Assembly: GCA_943370295.1 (NCBI GenBank)
Contig: CALRQL020000002.1
Location: forward strand, 310,001-374,000
Length of the DNA: 64,000 nt
Direction: 5' to 3'
DNA from: SB11 sp943370295
GTDB lineage: Bacteria > Bacteroidota > Bacteroidia > UBA8524
The translations under genes were made by a program, and so were the position numbers. Below, piece by piece: positions 23,755-32,686 of this stretch. Under the pieces are notes generated by a model that was not told where the DNA came from, did no database searches, and saw only the letters and a list, made by a program, of their open reading frames with translations. Positions within the stretch are counted from its first letter, which is position 1. Each line of letters begins with the position of its first letter.

Positions 23755-25110
23755 TTACTCCACTTTCCTAACCACCAGCAAACCGCCTTGTTCCTTCAAA
23801 ACAATCACAAGGCTGCCCCTTTCAATGTATTCGCCCAGTGAAGTAGCCGCAAAAATCTTTTCACCAATTTTTATCTTTCCTTGCGGACGCAGATTGTCAA
23901 AGCATTCACCCTGCATACCAATCAACGGATTATCGGGGGTGATGGTAATCGTATTGGCTTTAGAGTCTGCCAAATCATCCGTCAATACCATCCGCTTAAA
24001 AAGTTTAGAGCGGAAAAACGATGCTCCGAACAACAACAAAAACACTATAAACGCACCCAGTGACACTACTACCCGCATGGCAGCCATGCCCAAATCGCCG
24101 GGGGCACTGTAGCTAAAATCAAACGACACATTGCGCACCAACGCCAGCACCAGCGATATAAACACCACTACTATGCCCGTTATGCCCACAATGCCAAATC
24201 CCGGTATGGCAAACAACTCTACCAGCACCAGTATTACCCCCACTATAAACAACAAAATCTCCCAGTTGGCGGCTAAACCTTCCAGATATAAGGGGGCAAA
24301 GTACAATGCAGCGGCCACCAAAGCCACCACGGTAGGCAACCCGAAACCGGGACTTTGCAACTCGTAATAAATGCCTAAAAATATCAGCAGTATTAATACC
24401 CCGCTGGTACCGGGATGCATCAAAAAGCCCATAATACCATCCATCGCGGTGTCCTGCACTTCTACTATATCATATTCTTTTACCCCTGCTTGTTTCAGCA
24501 TTTCTTCCACCGTCTCGGCTTCGCCGTCGCAAAATCCGTGTTTTATCGCCTCGGTAGTAGTCAGCGTAACAATCTTACCAGAGTCATTCACACCGGGCAC
24601 CACAATATCCCCGTCAACCATTGCTTGCGCAATATCCGGGTTGCGGCCTCTTGCCTCAGCCGTTGCACGCATTTTACTGCGCATATAACTTTGGTACTTA
24701 TCGGGCACTTTCTCTCCGTTTTCATTCACCACCGTAGCCGCGCCAATGGTAGCACCCTTGCGCATGAATATTTTATTGCAGGCGATAGAAATCAACGCCC
24801 CTGCTGAAGCGGCATTGTTTTCAATAAACACATATACGGGTATCTTGCTGTTGAGTATTCGGGTGCGTATCGAGTCGGCATCCGATACCAATCCACCGTA
24901 GGTATTTAAGTCTAAGATAATCAGGTCGGCCTTCACCCTTTCGGCTTCTTCAAAGGCGCGCATGGTTTTGCGCGTAGCTTTGGGTGCTATCTCCTCGTGT
25001 ATAGAAAACTTTACAATTTTCAATTTTTTCACAGGCAAAGCGGCACTATCCTGCGCAATAGCCTGCATTGCAAGGAGTAATAGTGTGAAGAAACAGAAAA
25101 TACTACGCAT
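23755..25110 (-). CDS. NfeD-family membrane-bound serine protease (ClpP-class)
   Basis: A 451-residue protein: signal peptide (about 1-19, ending AIAQ), a ClpP/SppA-like protease domain, a block of four or so membrane helices (about 225-370), and a C-terminal OB-fold NfeD domain. The catalytic region is visible as NNAASAGALISIACNKIFM with the nucleophile Ser, and KGATIGAATVVN downstream. NfeD1b proteins pair with stomatin-like proteins in membrane quality control; no stomatin gene is adjacent here. Transcribed divergently from the LysM gene. Confidence 0.93.
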   Translation of the reverse strand: MRSIFCFFTLLLLAMQAIAQDSAALPVKKLKIVKFSIHEEIAPKATRKTMRAFEEAERVKADLIILDLNTYGGLVSDADSIRTRILNSKIPVYVFIENNAASAGALISIACNKIFMRKGATIGAATVVNENGEKVPDKYQSYMRSKMRATAEARGRNPDIAQAMVDGDIVVPGVNDSGKIVTLTTTEAIKHGFCDGEAETVEEMLKQAGVKEYDIVEVQDTAMDGIMGFLMHPGTSGVLILLIFLGIYYELQSPGFGLPTVVALVAAALYFAPLYLEGLAANWEILLFIVGVILVLVELFAIPGFGIVGITGIVVVFISLVLALVRNVSFDFSYSAPGDLGMAAMRVVVSLGAFIVFLLLFGASFFRSKLFKRMVLTDDLADSKANTITITPDNPLIGMQGECFDNLRPQGKIKIGEKIFAATSLGEYIERGSLVIVLKEQGGLLVVRKVE

Positions 25111-25185
25111 ATGTTATACAAAATTACGCTTAAAGGCAATATTTTGAGTACCCAACCTGTTAAGTTTGCATACTGTAAATACACT

Positions 25186-26223
25186 ATGAAATCGCTATTA
25201 CTGTATGTAACTATCTTTTTTGCAGGCCTGCAAGCTACTGCTGCAACCCAAAGCGTTGTGAAAGACTCTGTTGGGGTGGCCCTAAAAAATGGTAATTATT
25301 TTATTATCCACGAGGTTGCCAAAAGCCAAACCCTGTTCGCACTGAGCAAGGTGTATAAAGTAAGCATACAAGAGATTTTAGAAGCTAATCCCGGTATGCC
25401 GCCGGCAGTGCAGCAAGGCAAATTGCTGTATATCCCGCTGAAAAATTTTAAGGCTCCCCCAGGGCTAAAACTATCTTCTATCAGCGATAAAGGTACTTTG
25501 ATTTCCGGCGATGGGGAGGATACAGTAGATGCAGATGGCCCCGGCCCCATGCCAAAAGAAGAAAAGAAACCCGAACCTGCTGAAAAGGAAGTTCCAGTTG
25601 TTGAGGAAGAGGAAAATGAGATAATTGTCCCCCCAACTAAAATTGAGCCTGAAACAACAGACAAATACGACTGGAAAAACTACAAAGGCACCGAAGACTT
25701 GGTGCATAAGGTAAAAGCAGGTGAAACTTTGTACAAAATAGCCACCTACTACGGGGTTACCGTGCAAGAACTGATGGAACTGAACGGACTTGACAATAGT
25801 ATTATCTCAAACGGACAGTTATTGGTTATCCGCAAAGCCAAAGCCCAAGAGAAGCCGAAGAAAAACGACCCTGCCCCGAAAGAAACTAAAAAGGAAACTC
25901 CCAAAACTGATAAAAAGCAAGAACCCGAACCTACCCCTGAAAGCAATAGCTCAGGCGAGGTACAGGAAACAGGGATGGTGCTGGTGATTGATAAAAGTTT
26001 CCCCGACTCGGATAAGAACATTGCTTTGCACACCAAGGCTCCCGTGGGAACCATTATTTTAGTAACCAATCCGGCCAACAACCGCTCGTTGTATGTGCGT
26101 GTGGTGGGTAAATTGGAGTCTGACGATGCATCCTTGATTATGATGATTTCTCCTGCTGCTGCCAATGAGTTAGGTACTGTGCTTACCGGCAAAGTAAAAC
26201 TTACCCTCAGCTACGCCCAATAA
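25186..26223 (+). CDS. Secreted protein with two LysM domains
   Basis: A 345-residue protein from MKSLLLYVTIFFAGLQATA (signal peptide); the frame extends 25 codons upstream but without a fitting start. LysM 1 is around HEVAKSQTLFALSKVYKV and LysM 2 around HKVKAGETLYKIATYYGV, each about 45 residues, separated by a Pro/Glu/Lys-rich linker. After a second Lys/Pro linker, the C-terminal ~90 residues form a beta-rich domain (VLVIDKSFPDSDKNIALH) resembling septal/RlpA-like folds. LysM domains bind peptidoglycan, so it is likely a cell-wall protein. Confidence 0.88.
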   Translation: MKSLLLYVTIFFAGLQATAATQSVVKDSVGVALKNGNYFIIHEVAKSQTLFALSKVYKVSIQEILEANPGMPPAVQQGKLLYIPLKNFKAPPGLKLSSISDKGTLISGDGEDTVDADGPGPMPKEEKKPEPAEKEVPVVEEEENEIIVPPTKIEPETTDKYDWKNYKGTEDLVHKVKAGETLYKIATYYGVTVQELMELNGLDNSIISNGQLLVIRKAKAQEKPKKNDPAPKETKKETPKTDKKQEPEPTPESNSSGEVQETGMVLVIDKSFPDSDKNIALHTKAPVGTIILVTNPANNRSLYVRVVGKLESDDASLIMMISPAAANELGTVLTGKVKLTLSYAQ

Positions 26224-26225
26224 TC

Positions 26226-26233
26226 TATATTTG
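26226..26233 (+). promoter_or_regulatory. Minus-7-like box before O-antigen ligase gene
   Basis: TATATTTG, 8 nt before the GTG start, just after the LysM stop codon. Confidence 0.45.
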
Positions 26234-26241
26234 CACCTATT

Positions 26242-27486
26242 GTGCAGGTGTTCGCATTTTTAAAAAACTACTACTTTTTTATCGGGTGTATACTGGTATG
26301 CCTAGGTTTCCCATTGTTTGAGATTACCCCTGCTTTTATGAGCATAGGCACGGTATTGTGTTCAACAGCCCTGCTGTTTGACGGCAAGCTGATTGATAAC
26401 TTAAAGAAACTGTTATCTCCCCCCGTTCTGCTGTTTATTTTGCTTTGGGTTTTGCTTTTAGTAGGAGGCTTATACAGCGAAGACAAAGTAAAATGGTGGT
26501 CGATTTGTTCGCGCAAACTTCCGTTGTTGTTGCTACCACTGGGGTTTGCATCAGCACGATCGTTAACTAAAAAGCAAGTGTGGTGGGTGTTTTTTGTGTT
26601 TAATGCCATTATCACTTTTTTCTCAATAGCCAGTACCATCAACTACCTGCAAAATGCTGCCGCCATTAATGCCAGTATGATTGAATCGAAATCAGTTCCC
26701 GTGTGGCCGGTTGGCAATGGTATCTCACACATTTACTTTGGGGTATTGATGAGTTTTGGTATTATCAGCAGCTTGTTTTTTGCCTTGAAGGAAATCCAAC
26801 CGGTAATTTTTTCCCGCGATAGGATTGTTTTCGGTGTGTTAGGGATACTTAATTTTATCATTATCCATATTCTTAGTGCGCGTACAGGGCTGGTGGCTTT
26901 GTACGGAGGGTTGGGCATTTTGGCCGTTACCACTGTATGGCAATACCAGCGCAAAAAAATTGTGTGGTTGGCTTTGTTGGCCTTGCCTTTACTGCCAACC
27001 GTAGCTTACCTTACCGTACCTACGTTTAAGAATAAGATTATCAATAGCGTACGCGATGTGCAGATAAACCGCGACGGGGGTGATATTAACCACCGCTCGT
27101 TTAGTATGCGCTTAGAAGCCTGGAAAACAGGGGGAGGATTGATTGCACAACACCCACTGACAGGTGTAGGCCCCGGCGACCTTGATGCCGAAATGGCTGC
27201 CCAATACGAGCGTAACAATACTGTACTTTGGCCTGAAAACCGTGTGATGCCCCACAACCAGTTTATTGAAAATTCGGTGCAAATGGGGCTTATATACGCA
27301 TTACTACTGTTGATAGTGATATTGTGGCCGTTTATTAAATTAAAACGTTCTAATACGTTGCAATGGGCTATTGCCGCCATGTTTTTCTTTGCCATGTGCT
27401 TTGAGTCGGTATTAGAGCGGCAAATCGGGGTAACCTTGTTTCCCTTGGTGTATTTCTTATCGGGGTATTTGCCCAAAAACGAGTAG
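26242..27486 (+). CDS. O-antigen ligase/polymerase-like membrane protein
   Basis: A 414-residue protein with about ten membrane helices and a large loop near residues 275-360, the topology of the Wzy_C/WaaL family that ligates or polymerises surface glycans. The loop motif PLTGVGPGDLDAEM and the HNQFIENSVQMGLIY segment are the usual signature region. The start is GTG (GTGCAGGTGTTC) and a second start nearby is possible. Its substrate is unknown; no other glycan gene is adjacent, the surface-glycan locus being 30 kb away. Confidence 0.85.
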   Translation: MQVFAFLKNYYFFIGCILVCLGFPLFEITPAFMSIGTVLCSTALLFDGKLIDNLKKLLSPPVLLFILLWVLLLVGGLYSEDKVKWWSICSRKLPLLLLPLGFASARSLTKKQVWWVFFVFNAIITFFSIASTINYLQNAAAINASMIESKSVPVWPVGNGISHIYFGVLMSFGIISSLFFALKEIQPVIFSRDRIVFGVLGILNFIIIHILSARTGLVALYGGLGILAVTTVWQYQRKKIVWLALLALPLLPTVAYLTVPTFKNKIINSVRDVQINRDGGDINHRSFSMRLEAWKTGGGLIAQHPLTGVGPGDLDAEMAAQYERNNTVLWPENRVMPHNQFIENSVQMGLIYALLLLIVILWPFIKLKRSNTLQWAIAAMFFFAMCFESVLERQIGVTLFPLVYFLSGYLPKNE

Positions 27487-27545
27487 ATTTTTTTTGTTTA
27501 TCGGTTAGTGGTTAGGCATTTAACATTTAGCATTTAGGGGTTTCC

Positions 27546-27635
27546 TGTCATGCTGACGAAGGAAGCATCTTATAAAGAATATGTAAACAGTTAACATATT
27601 TGTTATGGGATTCCTCGCTGCGCTCGGAATGACAA
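27546..27635. repeat. Family B-related inverted-repeat element
   Basis: Begins TGTCATGCTGACGAAGGAAG and ends CTCGGAATGACA, so the ends are imperfect inverted repeats. The middle holds a second inverted pair around TTAACATATTTGTTA. It fills the space between two converging genes. Confidence 0.7.
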
Positions 27636-27643
27636 AGGAATAG

Positions 27644-29020
27644 CTACTTTCCAATACAAAACTTGCTGAAAATATTGGCAAGCAGGTCGTCAGTAGTAAT
27701 GTCACCCACTATTTCACCTAAATGGTGTAGCGAGCGGCGAATATCAAAGGCCAGCAGCTCGCCGGTTATGGCGCTGTCCAGTCCGTTTACAACGGCTTCA
27801 AGAGCGGTGGCGGTGTGTTGCAGGGCTTCGTAGTGGCGCAGGTTGGTTATAATGGTTTGGTCGGCTGTGTGGGTGTGGGTGGCGGCAAAGGTTTCAAGGG
27901 CGGCCAACAATGAGGCAATATTTTTCTCTTTAGATGATATTACTACCACATCGCCCAAGTGGGCATATTGTTGTTGCAGTTGTTGGGGGTTGTGGCCTTC
28001 GGCTTTGTTGCCCACCAGCAGCAGTTTGCCTGTAAAATCGTTCAGTACCTCCAATTCGGCGGCAAGGGTTTGGGGTGTGGTGGTGTTTACATCAAACAGG
28101 TAGATAACAAGGGCGGCGGTTTTTATTTTCTCGTGTGTGCGGCCAATACCAATGGTTTCTATCTCGCTATCGCTGTGGGTGCGTATGCCTGCGGTATCAA
28201 TAATCCTAAACACTATGCCGTTTAGCTGCATGGCTTCCTCAATGGTATCGCGGGTGGTGCCTGCTATGTCGCTAACTATGGCTCGTTCTTCGTTTAGCAG
28301 GGCGTTTAGCAGGGTGCTTTTGCCTGCATTGGGTTTGCCTGCTATTACGGTAGGTATGCCATTTTTTATCACATTACCCAGTTTGAAGGATTGTTGCAGG
28401 TTGTTTACCACTCCCAATATTTCGTACACAAGGGCTTTCAGTTGGTCGCGGTTGGCAAACTCAACGTCTTCTTCGGCAAAATCCAACTCTAATTCTATCA
28501 GCGAGGCAAAGTTTACCAATCGCTCCCTAAGCATTCGTATCTTTTCAGAGTAGCCGCCACGCATTTGGTTCATGGCGGTTTTAAGGGCGGCTTCGCTATC
28601 GGCATTTATAATATCAGCAACGGCCTCAGCTTGTGATAAATCAAGTTTTTTGTTGAGGAAGGCACGCAGGGTGTATTCGCCCGGTTGGGCAAGTCTAGCG
28701 CCGTTGTGCACCAATAGTTCCAGTACTTTTTGCAGTATGTATTGCGACCCGTGACAGCTTATTTCGGCAACGTCTTCGCCTGTGTATGAGTTGGGGTTTT
28801 TAAAGATGGAAACCAGTACTTCATCAAGCACGGTATCGCCGTCTTTTATCTTGCCAAAATGCAGGGTATGGCTGGGCTTTTGCGCCAGATTTTTTACGGT
28901 AAATATTTTATCAAGTATGGCAAAGGTGTTGCTGCCGCTAAGTCGTATAATGCCTATGGCTCCTACACCGCTGGGTGTGGCAAGGGCTGCAATGGTATCG
29001 GCGGGGTTGTATCCTCTCAC
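27644..29020 (-). CDS. mnmE: tRNA modification GTPase MnmE
   Basis: A 458-residue GTPase that, with MnmG, adds (carboxymethyl)aminomethyl to wobble U34 of tRNAs. The N-terminal folate-binding domain starts DTIAALATPSGVGAIGIIRLSG. The inserted G domain has G1 GKPNAGKSTLLNALL, G2/G3 IAGTTRDTIEEA and DTAGIR, and G4 VGNKAE. The C-terminal FCIGK gives the essential Cys. The start is GTG (GTGAGAGGATAC), and a TAATTTTG box (29037-29044) lies within the 3' end of the preceding gene. Confidence 0.97.
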   Translation of the reverse strand: MRGYNPADTIAALATPSGVGAIGIIRLSGSNTFAILDKIFTVKNLAQKPSHTLHFGKIKDGDTVLDEVLVSIFKNPNSYTGEDVAEISCHGSQYILQKVLELLVHNGARLAQPGEYTLRAFLNKKLDLSQAEAVADIINADSEAALKTAMNQMRGGYSEKIRMLRERLVNFASLIELELDFAEEDVEFANRDQLKALVYEILGVVNNLQQSFKLGNVIKNGIPTVIAGKPNAGKSTLLNALLNEERAIVSDIAGTTRDTIEEAMQLNGIVFRIIDTAGIRTHSDSEIETIGIGRTHEKIKTAALVIYLFDVNTTTPQTLAAELEVLNDFTGKLLLVGNKAEGHNPQQLQQQYAHLGDVVVISSKEKNIASLLAALETFAATHTHTADQTIITNLRHYEALQHTATALEAVVNGLDSAITGELLAFDIRRSLHHLGEIVGDITTDDLLANIFSKFCIGK

Positions 29021-29024
29021 GGTA

Positions 29025-29558
29025 TCAATCTTTCCGCAAAATTACGGGACGCAGTTGATATTCGTCTTCAGAAAGTGTGTATTCGGTTTTTACAAATTTG
29101 CCATATACCCAGTTTGCAAACAATACCAAGGGCACAGGGGTTGCTAAATACAGCATTTGGGTGCCTAAGTTATAAATACCGCTGCCTGTATTGATAAGGT
29201 ATGCCAGTTCTAACACGGCTGAGGCGGCCAGTATATTACCGCCGTACACCCAAACGGCTTTGTTGGGTATAAGGTACTTTTTTTTATCAATGCGCACTTT
29301 TTCAATATCGGTGTAGGCTACTGTGTAGGTGGCAAACTCAATGGCCGAGTCTTTTAGTTTTAGAATTTTATCGGTAAAATAGCCAATGTCGGTTTTTAGC
29401 TTGTAAGTAATTTCCTGCCCTTCGTAAAAAGTGTATTTCTTGCCTTTGCCTTGTTTGCCCATCACCATAAAGTTAATGGGTTGTGTTTTTGCAGTAAAAA
29501 ATAATGCAATCAGAGCTATTACTCCTAAAAAACGAGGCAGGCTACAGTTGGGTGTCAT
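29025..29558 (-). CDS. Hypothetical exported membrane protein
   Basis: A 177-residue protein with an N-terminal signal or anchor (about 9-26), a polar beta-rich middle (YTFYEGQEITYKLKTD, VAYTDIEKVRIDKKKYLIP) and two hydrophobic segments near residues 104-125 and 132-150. No family was recognised. It overlaps the DUF2452 gene by 17 bp upstream and ends 4 bp before mnmE, so the three probably form one transcript, with an internal mnmE promoter. Confidence 0.65.
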   Translation of the reverse strand: MTPNCSLPRFLGVIALIALFFTAKTQPINFMVMGKQGKGKKYTFYEGQEITYKLKTDIGYFTDKILKLKDSAIEFATYTVAYTDIEKVRIDKKKYLIPNKAVWVYGGNILAASAVLELAYLINTGSGIYNLGTQMLYLATPVPLVLFANWVYGKFVKTEYTLSEDEYQLRPVILRKD

Positions 29559-29982
29559 TGTTTCTGTTGGTTATCTCCCAGCTTTTATCTGCCAGAAGTA
29601 TCATACTTGCAATATACTCATCATAAGGCATTTTTTTGCCCCATTCGTCGGGGGCAATCATAGTAATAACGTCTTTTCCGTTTTTTCGGTATAAGTGATA
29701 CTGCTGTCCTACTTCGGGGGTAAAACGGAGGTCGGCTTGGTAAATCCTCCGCGAAATTTCAACCCGCTCTTCAATTTTTCGCACCTGCTCCAAAATCAAC
29801 TCTGCCTGTTTGCGGAGCAAAAGTATTTGCTGGTTGGCGTGTTGCTGCATCGACTCATAGGCAGTGGCTTTTATGAGCCGTTTGTCTTCGGTTTTTATGG
29901 GCGGTGAGCTCACTGTAAGCGGATAAGGAGCAAACGAGGCCTCGCCTTCGTACAAGGGTTTATCTTTTTCGGGGTCTTTCAA
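29542..29982 (-). CDS. DUF2452-family protein
   Basis: A 146-residue cytosolic protein. The N-terminal FAPYPLTVSSPPIKTED, the long helix QQILLLRKQAELILEQVRKIEERVEISRRIYQA and the closing FTPEVGQQYHLYRKNGKD are the usual layout of DUF2452 proteins, whose function is unknown. The start is TTG (TTGAAAGACCCC), 7 nt after a TAAATTTG box at 29990-29997. Confidence 0.8.
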   Translation of the reverse strand: MKDPEKDKPLYEGEASFAPYPLTVSSPPIKTEDKRLIKATAYESMQQHANQQILLLRKQAELILEQVRKIEERVEISRRIYQADLRFTPEVGQQYHLYRKNGKDVITMIAPDEWGKKMPYDEYIASMILLADKSWEITNRNNDTQL

Positions 29983-29989
29983 AGCAGTT

Positions 29990-29997
29990 CAAATTTA
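29990..29997 (-). promoter_or_regulatory. Minus-7 promoter box before DUF2452 gene
   Basis: TAAATTTG on the minus strand matches TAnnTTTG, 7 nt before the TTG start. Confidence 0.5.
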
Positions 29998-30110
29998 AGC
30001 ATAAAACAAGAGTTTGGCTATTTTGTTGGAGTGAGTATCTGAAATGTGGGAGCGGGGGTATCAAATTCACCCAAACAAACCCCATATTTGCGTTGTTCAT
30101 CGTTGTTAGC

Positions 30111-30749
30111 ATGGCAAAAAAGAGTAAAAACGCCCGTTGGGGAATTATTATACTGATTATATTTCATTTGGTAGGGTTAGTGGGCTTTAATATCCCTTCG
30201 CTAAAGCCAATGTTTATGCAATTAGTGCCCTACCATTTGCTGTTGTGTTTAGGGGTGCTGCTGGCTTTTCACCAACCCTGGAAGGGAAAGTTTGTGTTGG
30301 GAGCAATTTTGGTAATGTTTGCAGGCTGGGCTATTGAGTGGGTAGGAGTTGAAACGGGAAAAATATTTGGCAGCTACCATTACGGTGCTACTTTGGGAAA
30401 AAAGGTTGACGGTATTCCGCTGATTATTGGTGTTAACTGGTTTATACTGTTATACAGCAGCTTATTATTAGCCGAAATGATTACTAAGTTAAACTGGCTT
30501 AAATGTGTGTTGGCAGGAATTTTTATGGTGCTGATGGATGTATTGATAGAGCCAGTGGCCGTTCGCTATGATTATTGGCAGTGGCATACGTTGCACATTC
30601 CTATACAAAACTATATAGCATGGGGTGTATTTGGCACTTTGCTGGCGTTTGGTTTTAGCAGCAGTAAGTTAAAATTACAAAACCCCGTTGCTGTGCCGCT
30701 TTATGCCATACAACTTGTGTTTTTTATTCTGATGAACGCTTTACTATGA
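30111..30749 (+). CDS. Carotenoid biosynthesis membrane protein (CruF-like hydratase)
   Basis: A 212-residue protein from ATG (MAKKSKNAR) with about seven membrane helices. The segments WAIEWVGVETGKIFGSYHYG, GVNWFILLYSS and MDVLIEPVAVRYDYWQW are the markers of the CruF/COG2324 family, which adds water to the psi end of monocyclic carotenoids. A non-ATG start six codons earlier is less likely. It is followed by a glutathione peroxidase and a CrtZ-like hydroxylase, suggesting hydroxylated carotenoids of the saproxanthin/myxol kind; that product is inferred. Confidence 0.83.
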   Translation: MAKKSKNARWGIIILIIFHLVGLVGFNIPSLKPMFMQLVPYHLLLCLGVLLAFHQPWKGKFVLGAILVMFAGWAIEWVGVETGKIFGSYHYGATLGKKVDGIPLIIGVNWFILLYSSLLLAEMITKLNWLKCVLAGIFMVLMDVLIEPVAVRYDYWQWHTLHIPIQNYIAWGVFGTLLAFGFSSSKLKLQNPVAVPLYAIQLVFFILMNALL

Positions 30750-30794
30750 ACCAAAACGATGTAGCTTTGTTTTGTATTGTGAACAGATGAAATA

Positions 30795-31397
30795 ATGAAA
30801 AAAGTGATAACATACGTAATAGTATTAGGTGCTGTGGCTGTTGTAGCCTTAGCTTTTGTGTTACCAAAGAAAGATAAAGCACCTGCTGCACCTGCAAACA
30901 GCGATGTGCCAAAAACCTTTCACGAGTTGAGTTTGAAAACGCTTGACGGGAAAGGACAAATAAACTTTGCCGATTATAAAGGCAAAAAAGTATTGTGTGT
31001 AAATGTGGCCAGTGAGTGTGGCTATACCTACCAATACGAAGATTTGCAAAAATTATCAGAAAGGTATAAAGATACGTTGGTGATTGTAGGATTTCCCTGC
31101 AACCAGTTTGGAGGCCAAGAGCCGGGTGCGCCTGAAGAAATAGCTACGTTTTGCCAAAAGAATTATGGGGTTACTTTTCCGCTAACTGAAAAAATTGATG
31201 TGAAAGGCAACAATCAACACCCTGTTTATCAATGGTTAACTAAGAAACAATACAACGGCGTGGATGATTACAGTGTATCGTGGAACTTTAATAAGTTTTT
31301 GTTAGACGAAGACGGCAAACTAATGGCTCACTTTGGTTCAAAAACCAAACCTTTTGATGCTGATTTGATTAAACTAATTGAGAAAAAAGCACAGTAA
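30795..31397 (+). CDS. Glutathione peroxidase family protein (Cys type), exported
   Basis: A 200-residue thiol peroxidase with an N-terminal membrane anchor or signal (about 4-21). The catalytic tetrad is visible: Cys in NVASECGYTYQY, Gln in FPCNQFGGQEPG, and Trp/Asn in VSWNFNKFLLDEDG. It is a Cys, not selenocysteine, enzyme, and probably uses thioredoxin-like donors. Its stop overlaps the ATG of the CrtZ-like gene (TAATG), so peroxidase and carotenoid hydroxylase are coupled, fitting a joint role in protecting the envelope from oxidation. Confidence 0.92.
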   Translation: MKKVITYVIVLGAVAVVALAFVLPKKDKAPAAPANSDVPKTFHELSLKTLDGKGQINFADYKGKKVLCVNVASECGYTYQYEDLQKLSERYKDTLVIVGFPCNQFGGQEPGAPEEIATFCQKNYGVTFPLTEKIDVKGNNQHPVYQWLTKKQYNGVDDYSVSWNFNKFLLDEDGKLMAHFGSKTKPFDADLIKLIEKKAQ

Positions 31398-31858
31398 TGC
31401 ACGCAGTGTTTAATATCAGTGTTGTTATTATTACCTTTTTGGTAATGGAGTTTATGGCGTGGTTTACCCATAAATATGTGATGCACGGGTTGATGTGGTA
31501 TTTTCATTACGACCACCACAATGGGCGCAAGGGTTTCTTTGAACGCAACGATGTTTTCTTCTTGATTTTTGCCATACCCGGTTGGTTATTCACCATGTTT
31601 GGCATGATGAACGGCAACGATTGGAGGTTGTTTGTGGGCATTGGTATCATATTGTACGGACTTGCTTATTTTTTGGTACATGATGTTTACATACACCAAC
31701 GGTTTAAGTGGTTTAAAAACAGCAATTGGATATACTTTAGAGCCATACGCCGTGCCCACCGTGCCCACCACAGTCATTTGGATAAACACAAAGGAGAATC
31801 TTTCGGGATGCTGATTGTGGGGCGTAAATACTGGCAACAGGCAAGAAACAGTAAATAA
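31397..31858 (+). CDS. crtZ: Beta-carotene hydroxylase-like (CrtZ/fatty acid hydroxylase superfamily)
   Basis: A 153-residue membrane di-iron enzyme. The His clusters of CrtZ are complete: HKYVMH, HYDHHNGRKGFFERND, HDVYIHQRF and HRAHHSHLDKH. About four membrane helices are predicted. It hydroxylates beta-ionone rings of carotenoids. Start codon overlaps the stop of the peroxidase gene. The CruF-like gene two positions upstream supports a carotenoid role rather than sterol or lipid hydroxylation. Confidence 0.9.
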   Translation: MHAVFNISVVIITFLVMEFMAWFTHKYVMHGLMWYFHYDHHNGRKGFFERNDVFFLIFAIPGWLFTMFGMMNGNDWRLFVGIGIILYGLAYFLVHDVYIHQRFKWFKNSNWIYFRAIRRAHRAHHSHLDKHKGESFGMLIVGRKYWQQARNSK

Positions 31859-31873
31859 TCCCTTGCGATTCCC

Positions 31874-31881
31874 TAACTTTG
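31874..31881 (+). promoter_or_regulatory. Minus-7 promoter box
   Basis: TAACTTTG, matching TAnnTTTG, 28 nt before the TTG start of the next gene. A second imperfect inverted repeat (GATTCCCT...AGGGAATC, 31868-31900) surrounds it and could be an operator or hairpin. Confidence 0.55.
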
Positions 31882-31909
31882 TGATACACCAAAGGGAATC
31901 AATACGTTA

Positions 31910-32638
31910 TTGAAAAAGGTTTCAGCATTTTTATTATTTCTTTTCATCACTTTTTTTGCCCAAGCTGAACGGTTAAATACTCTTGCCGAAATTTACGAAG
32001 AGCCAGGCAAGCAAACTATTGCCCAACTGTACAAAGGCACTACCATTTATGTGGGCGAGCAAAACAAAGGCTGGGTAAAAATTATTGCCGTGGTGCAAGC
32101 TGCCAAAGTAGGCTACGACGAATACACGCTTACTCTCCCCAAAAAAACACAGTTATTTACTACTGATAACAAACTTACAGGGTTTGCTTCGGGTAAACTA
32201 AAATTGCCCGCTGGCTATTACTACACCGATGCTAAAGTAGTGTTTGAGTTGGTTGGGTATATCCGCATCTCTGAAATTGATTCTAATTGGGTGCCCGAAA
32301 AGGTGTTTGCCAAAATGGTAGATTCAGCCCACAGCAATATTTCTTTTGTTGATTTAGCCCCCCGCTTGGATAGTTTCGGTTTTTTCAGTCCTTTGGCCGA
32401 TAGCGGTTTTGCTGCTTTTCAGCTTAACGAAGTAGTGGGAATTAATTATAAAAACCCTGCGCAACGCCTCAAACTAGTGTTTTATCAAAACCGTTTGGTG
32501 GCTATTTTCCACAAATACCCGTTTTTATTAAAAACTAAAGAGGTTATTATAGTAAGCGGTCGCGAGAACTTGATTTACCTCCGCGACTTAAATGCCCGCG
32601 AAAAACGCATTTTCGGTAAGTTGTTTTTGGGGGAGTGA
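31910..32638 (+). CDS. Hypothetical secreted protein
   Basis: A 242-residue protein with a clean signal peptide (MKKVSAFLLFLFITFFAQA). The N-terminal mature part (LAEIYEEPGKQTIAQLYKG, GWVKIIA) resembles an SH3-like region; the rest is mixed alpha/beta with no recognised family. The start is TTG (TTGAAAAAGGTT), set by the signal peptide. Likely periplasmic or outer-membrane-facing; no function can be assigned. Confidence 0.7.
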   Translation: MKKVSAFLLFLFITFFAQAERLNTLAEIYEEPGKQTIAQLYKGTTIYVGEQNKGWVKIIAVVQAAKVGYDEYTLTLPKKTQLFTTDNKLTGFASGKLKLPAGYYYTDAKVVFELVGYIRISEIDSNWVPEKVFAKMVDSAHSNISFVDLAPRLDSFGFFSPLADSGFAAFQLNEVVGINYKNPAQRLKLVFYQNRLVAIFHKYPFLLKTKEVIIVSGRENLIYLRDLNAREKRIFGKLFLGE

Positions 32639-32663
32639 GGGGATGAAAATAAACTGTTATTTC

Positions 32664-32671
32664 TATATTTG
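32664..32671 (+). promoter_or_regulatory. Minus-7 promoter box of putAbiC gene
   Basis: TATATTTG, matching TAnnTTTG, 15 nt before the ATG. Confidence 0.5.
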
Positions 32672-32686
32672 AAGTAATCAGTTGTT

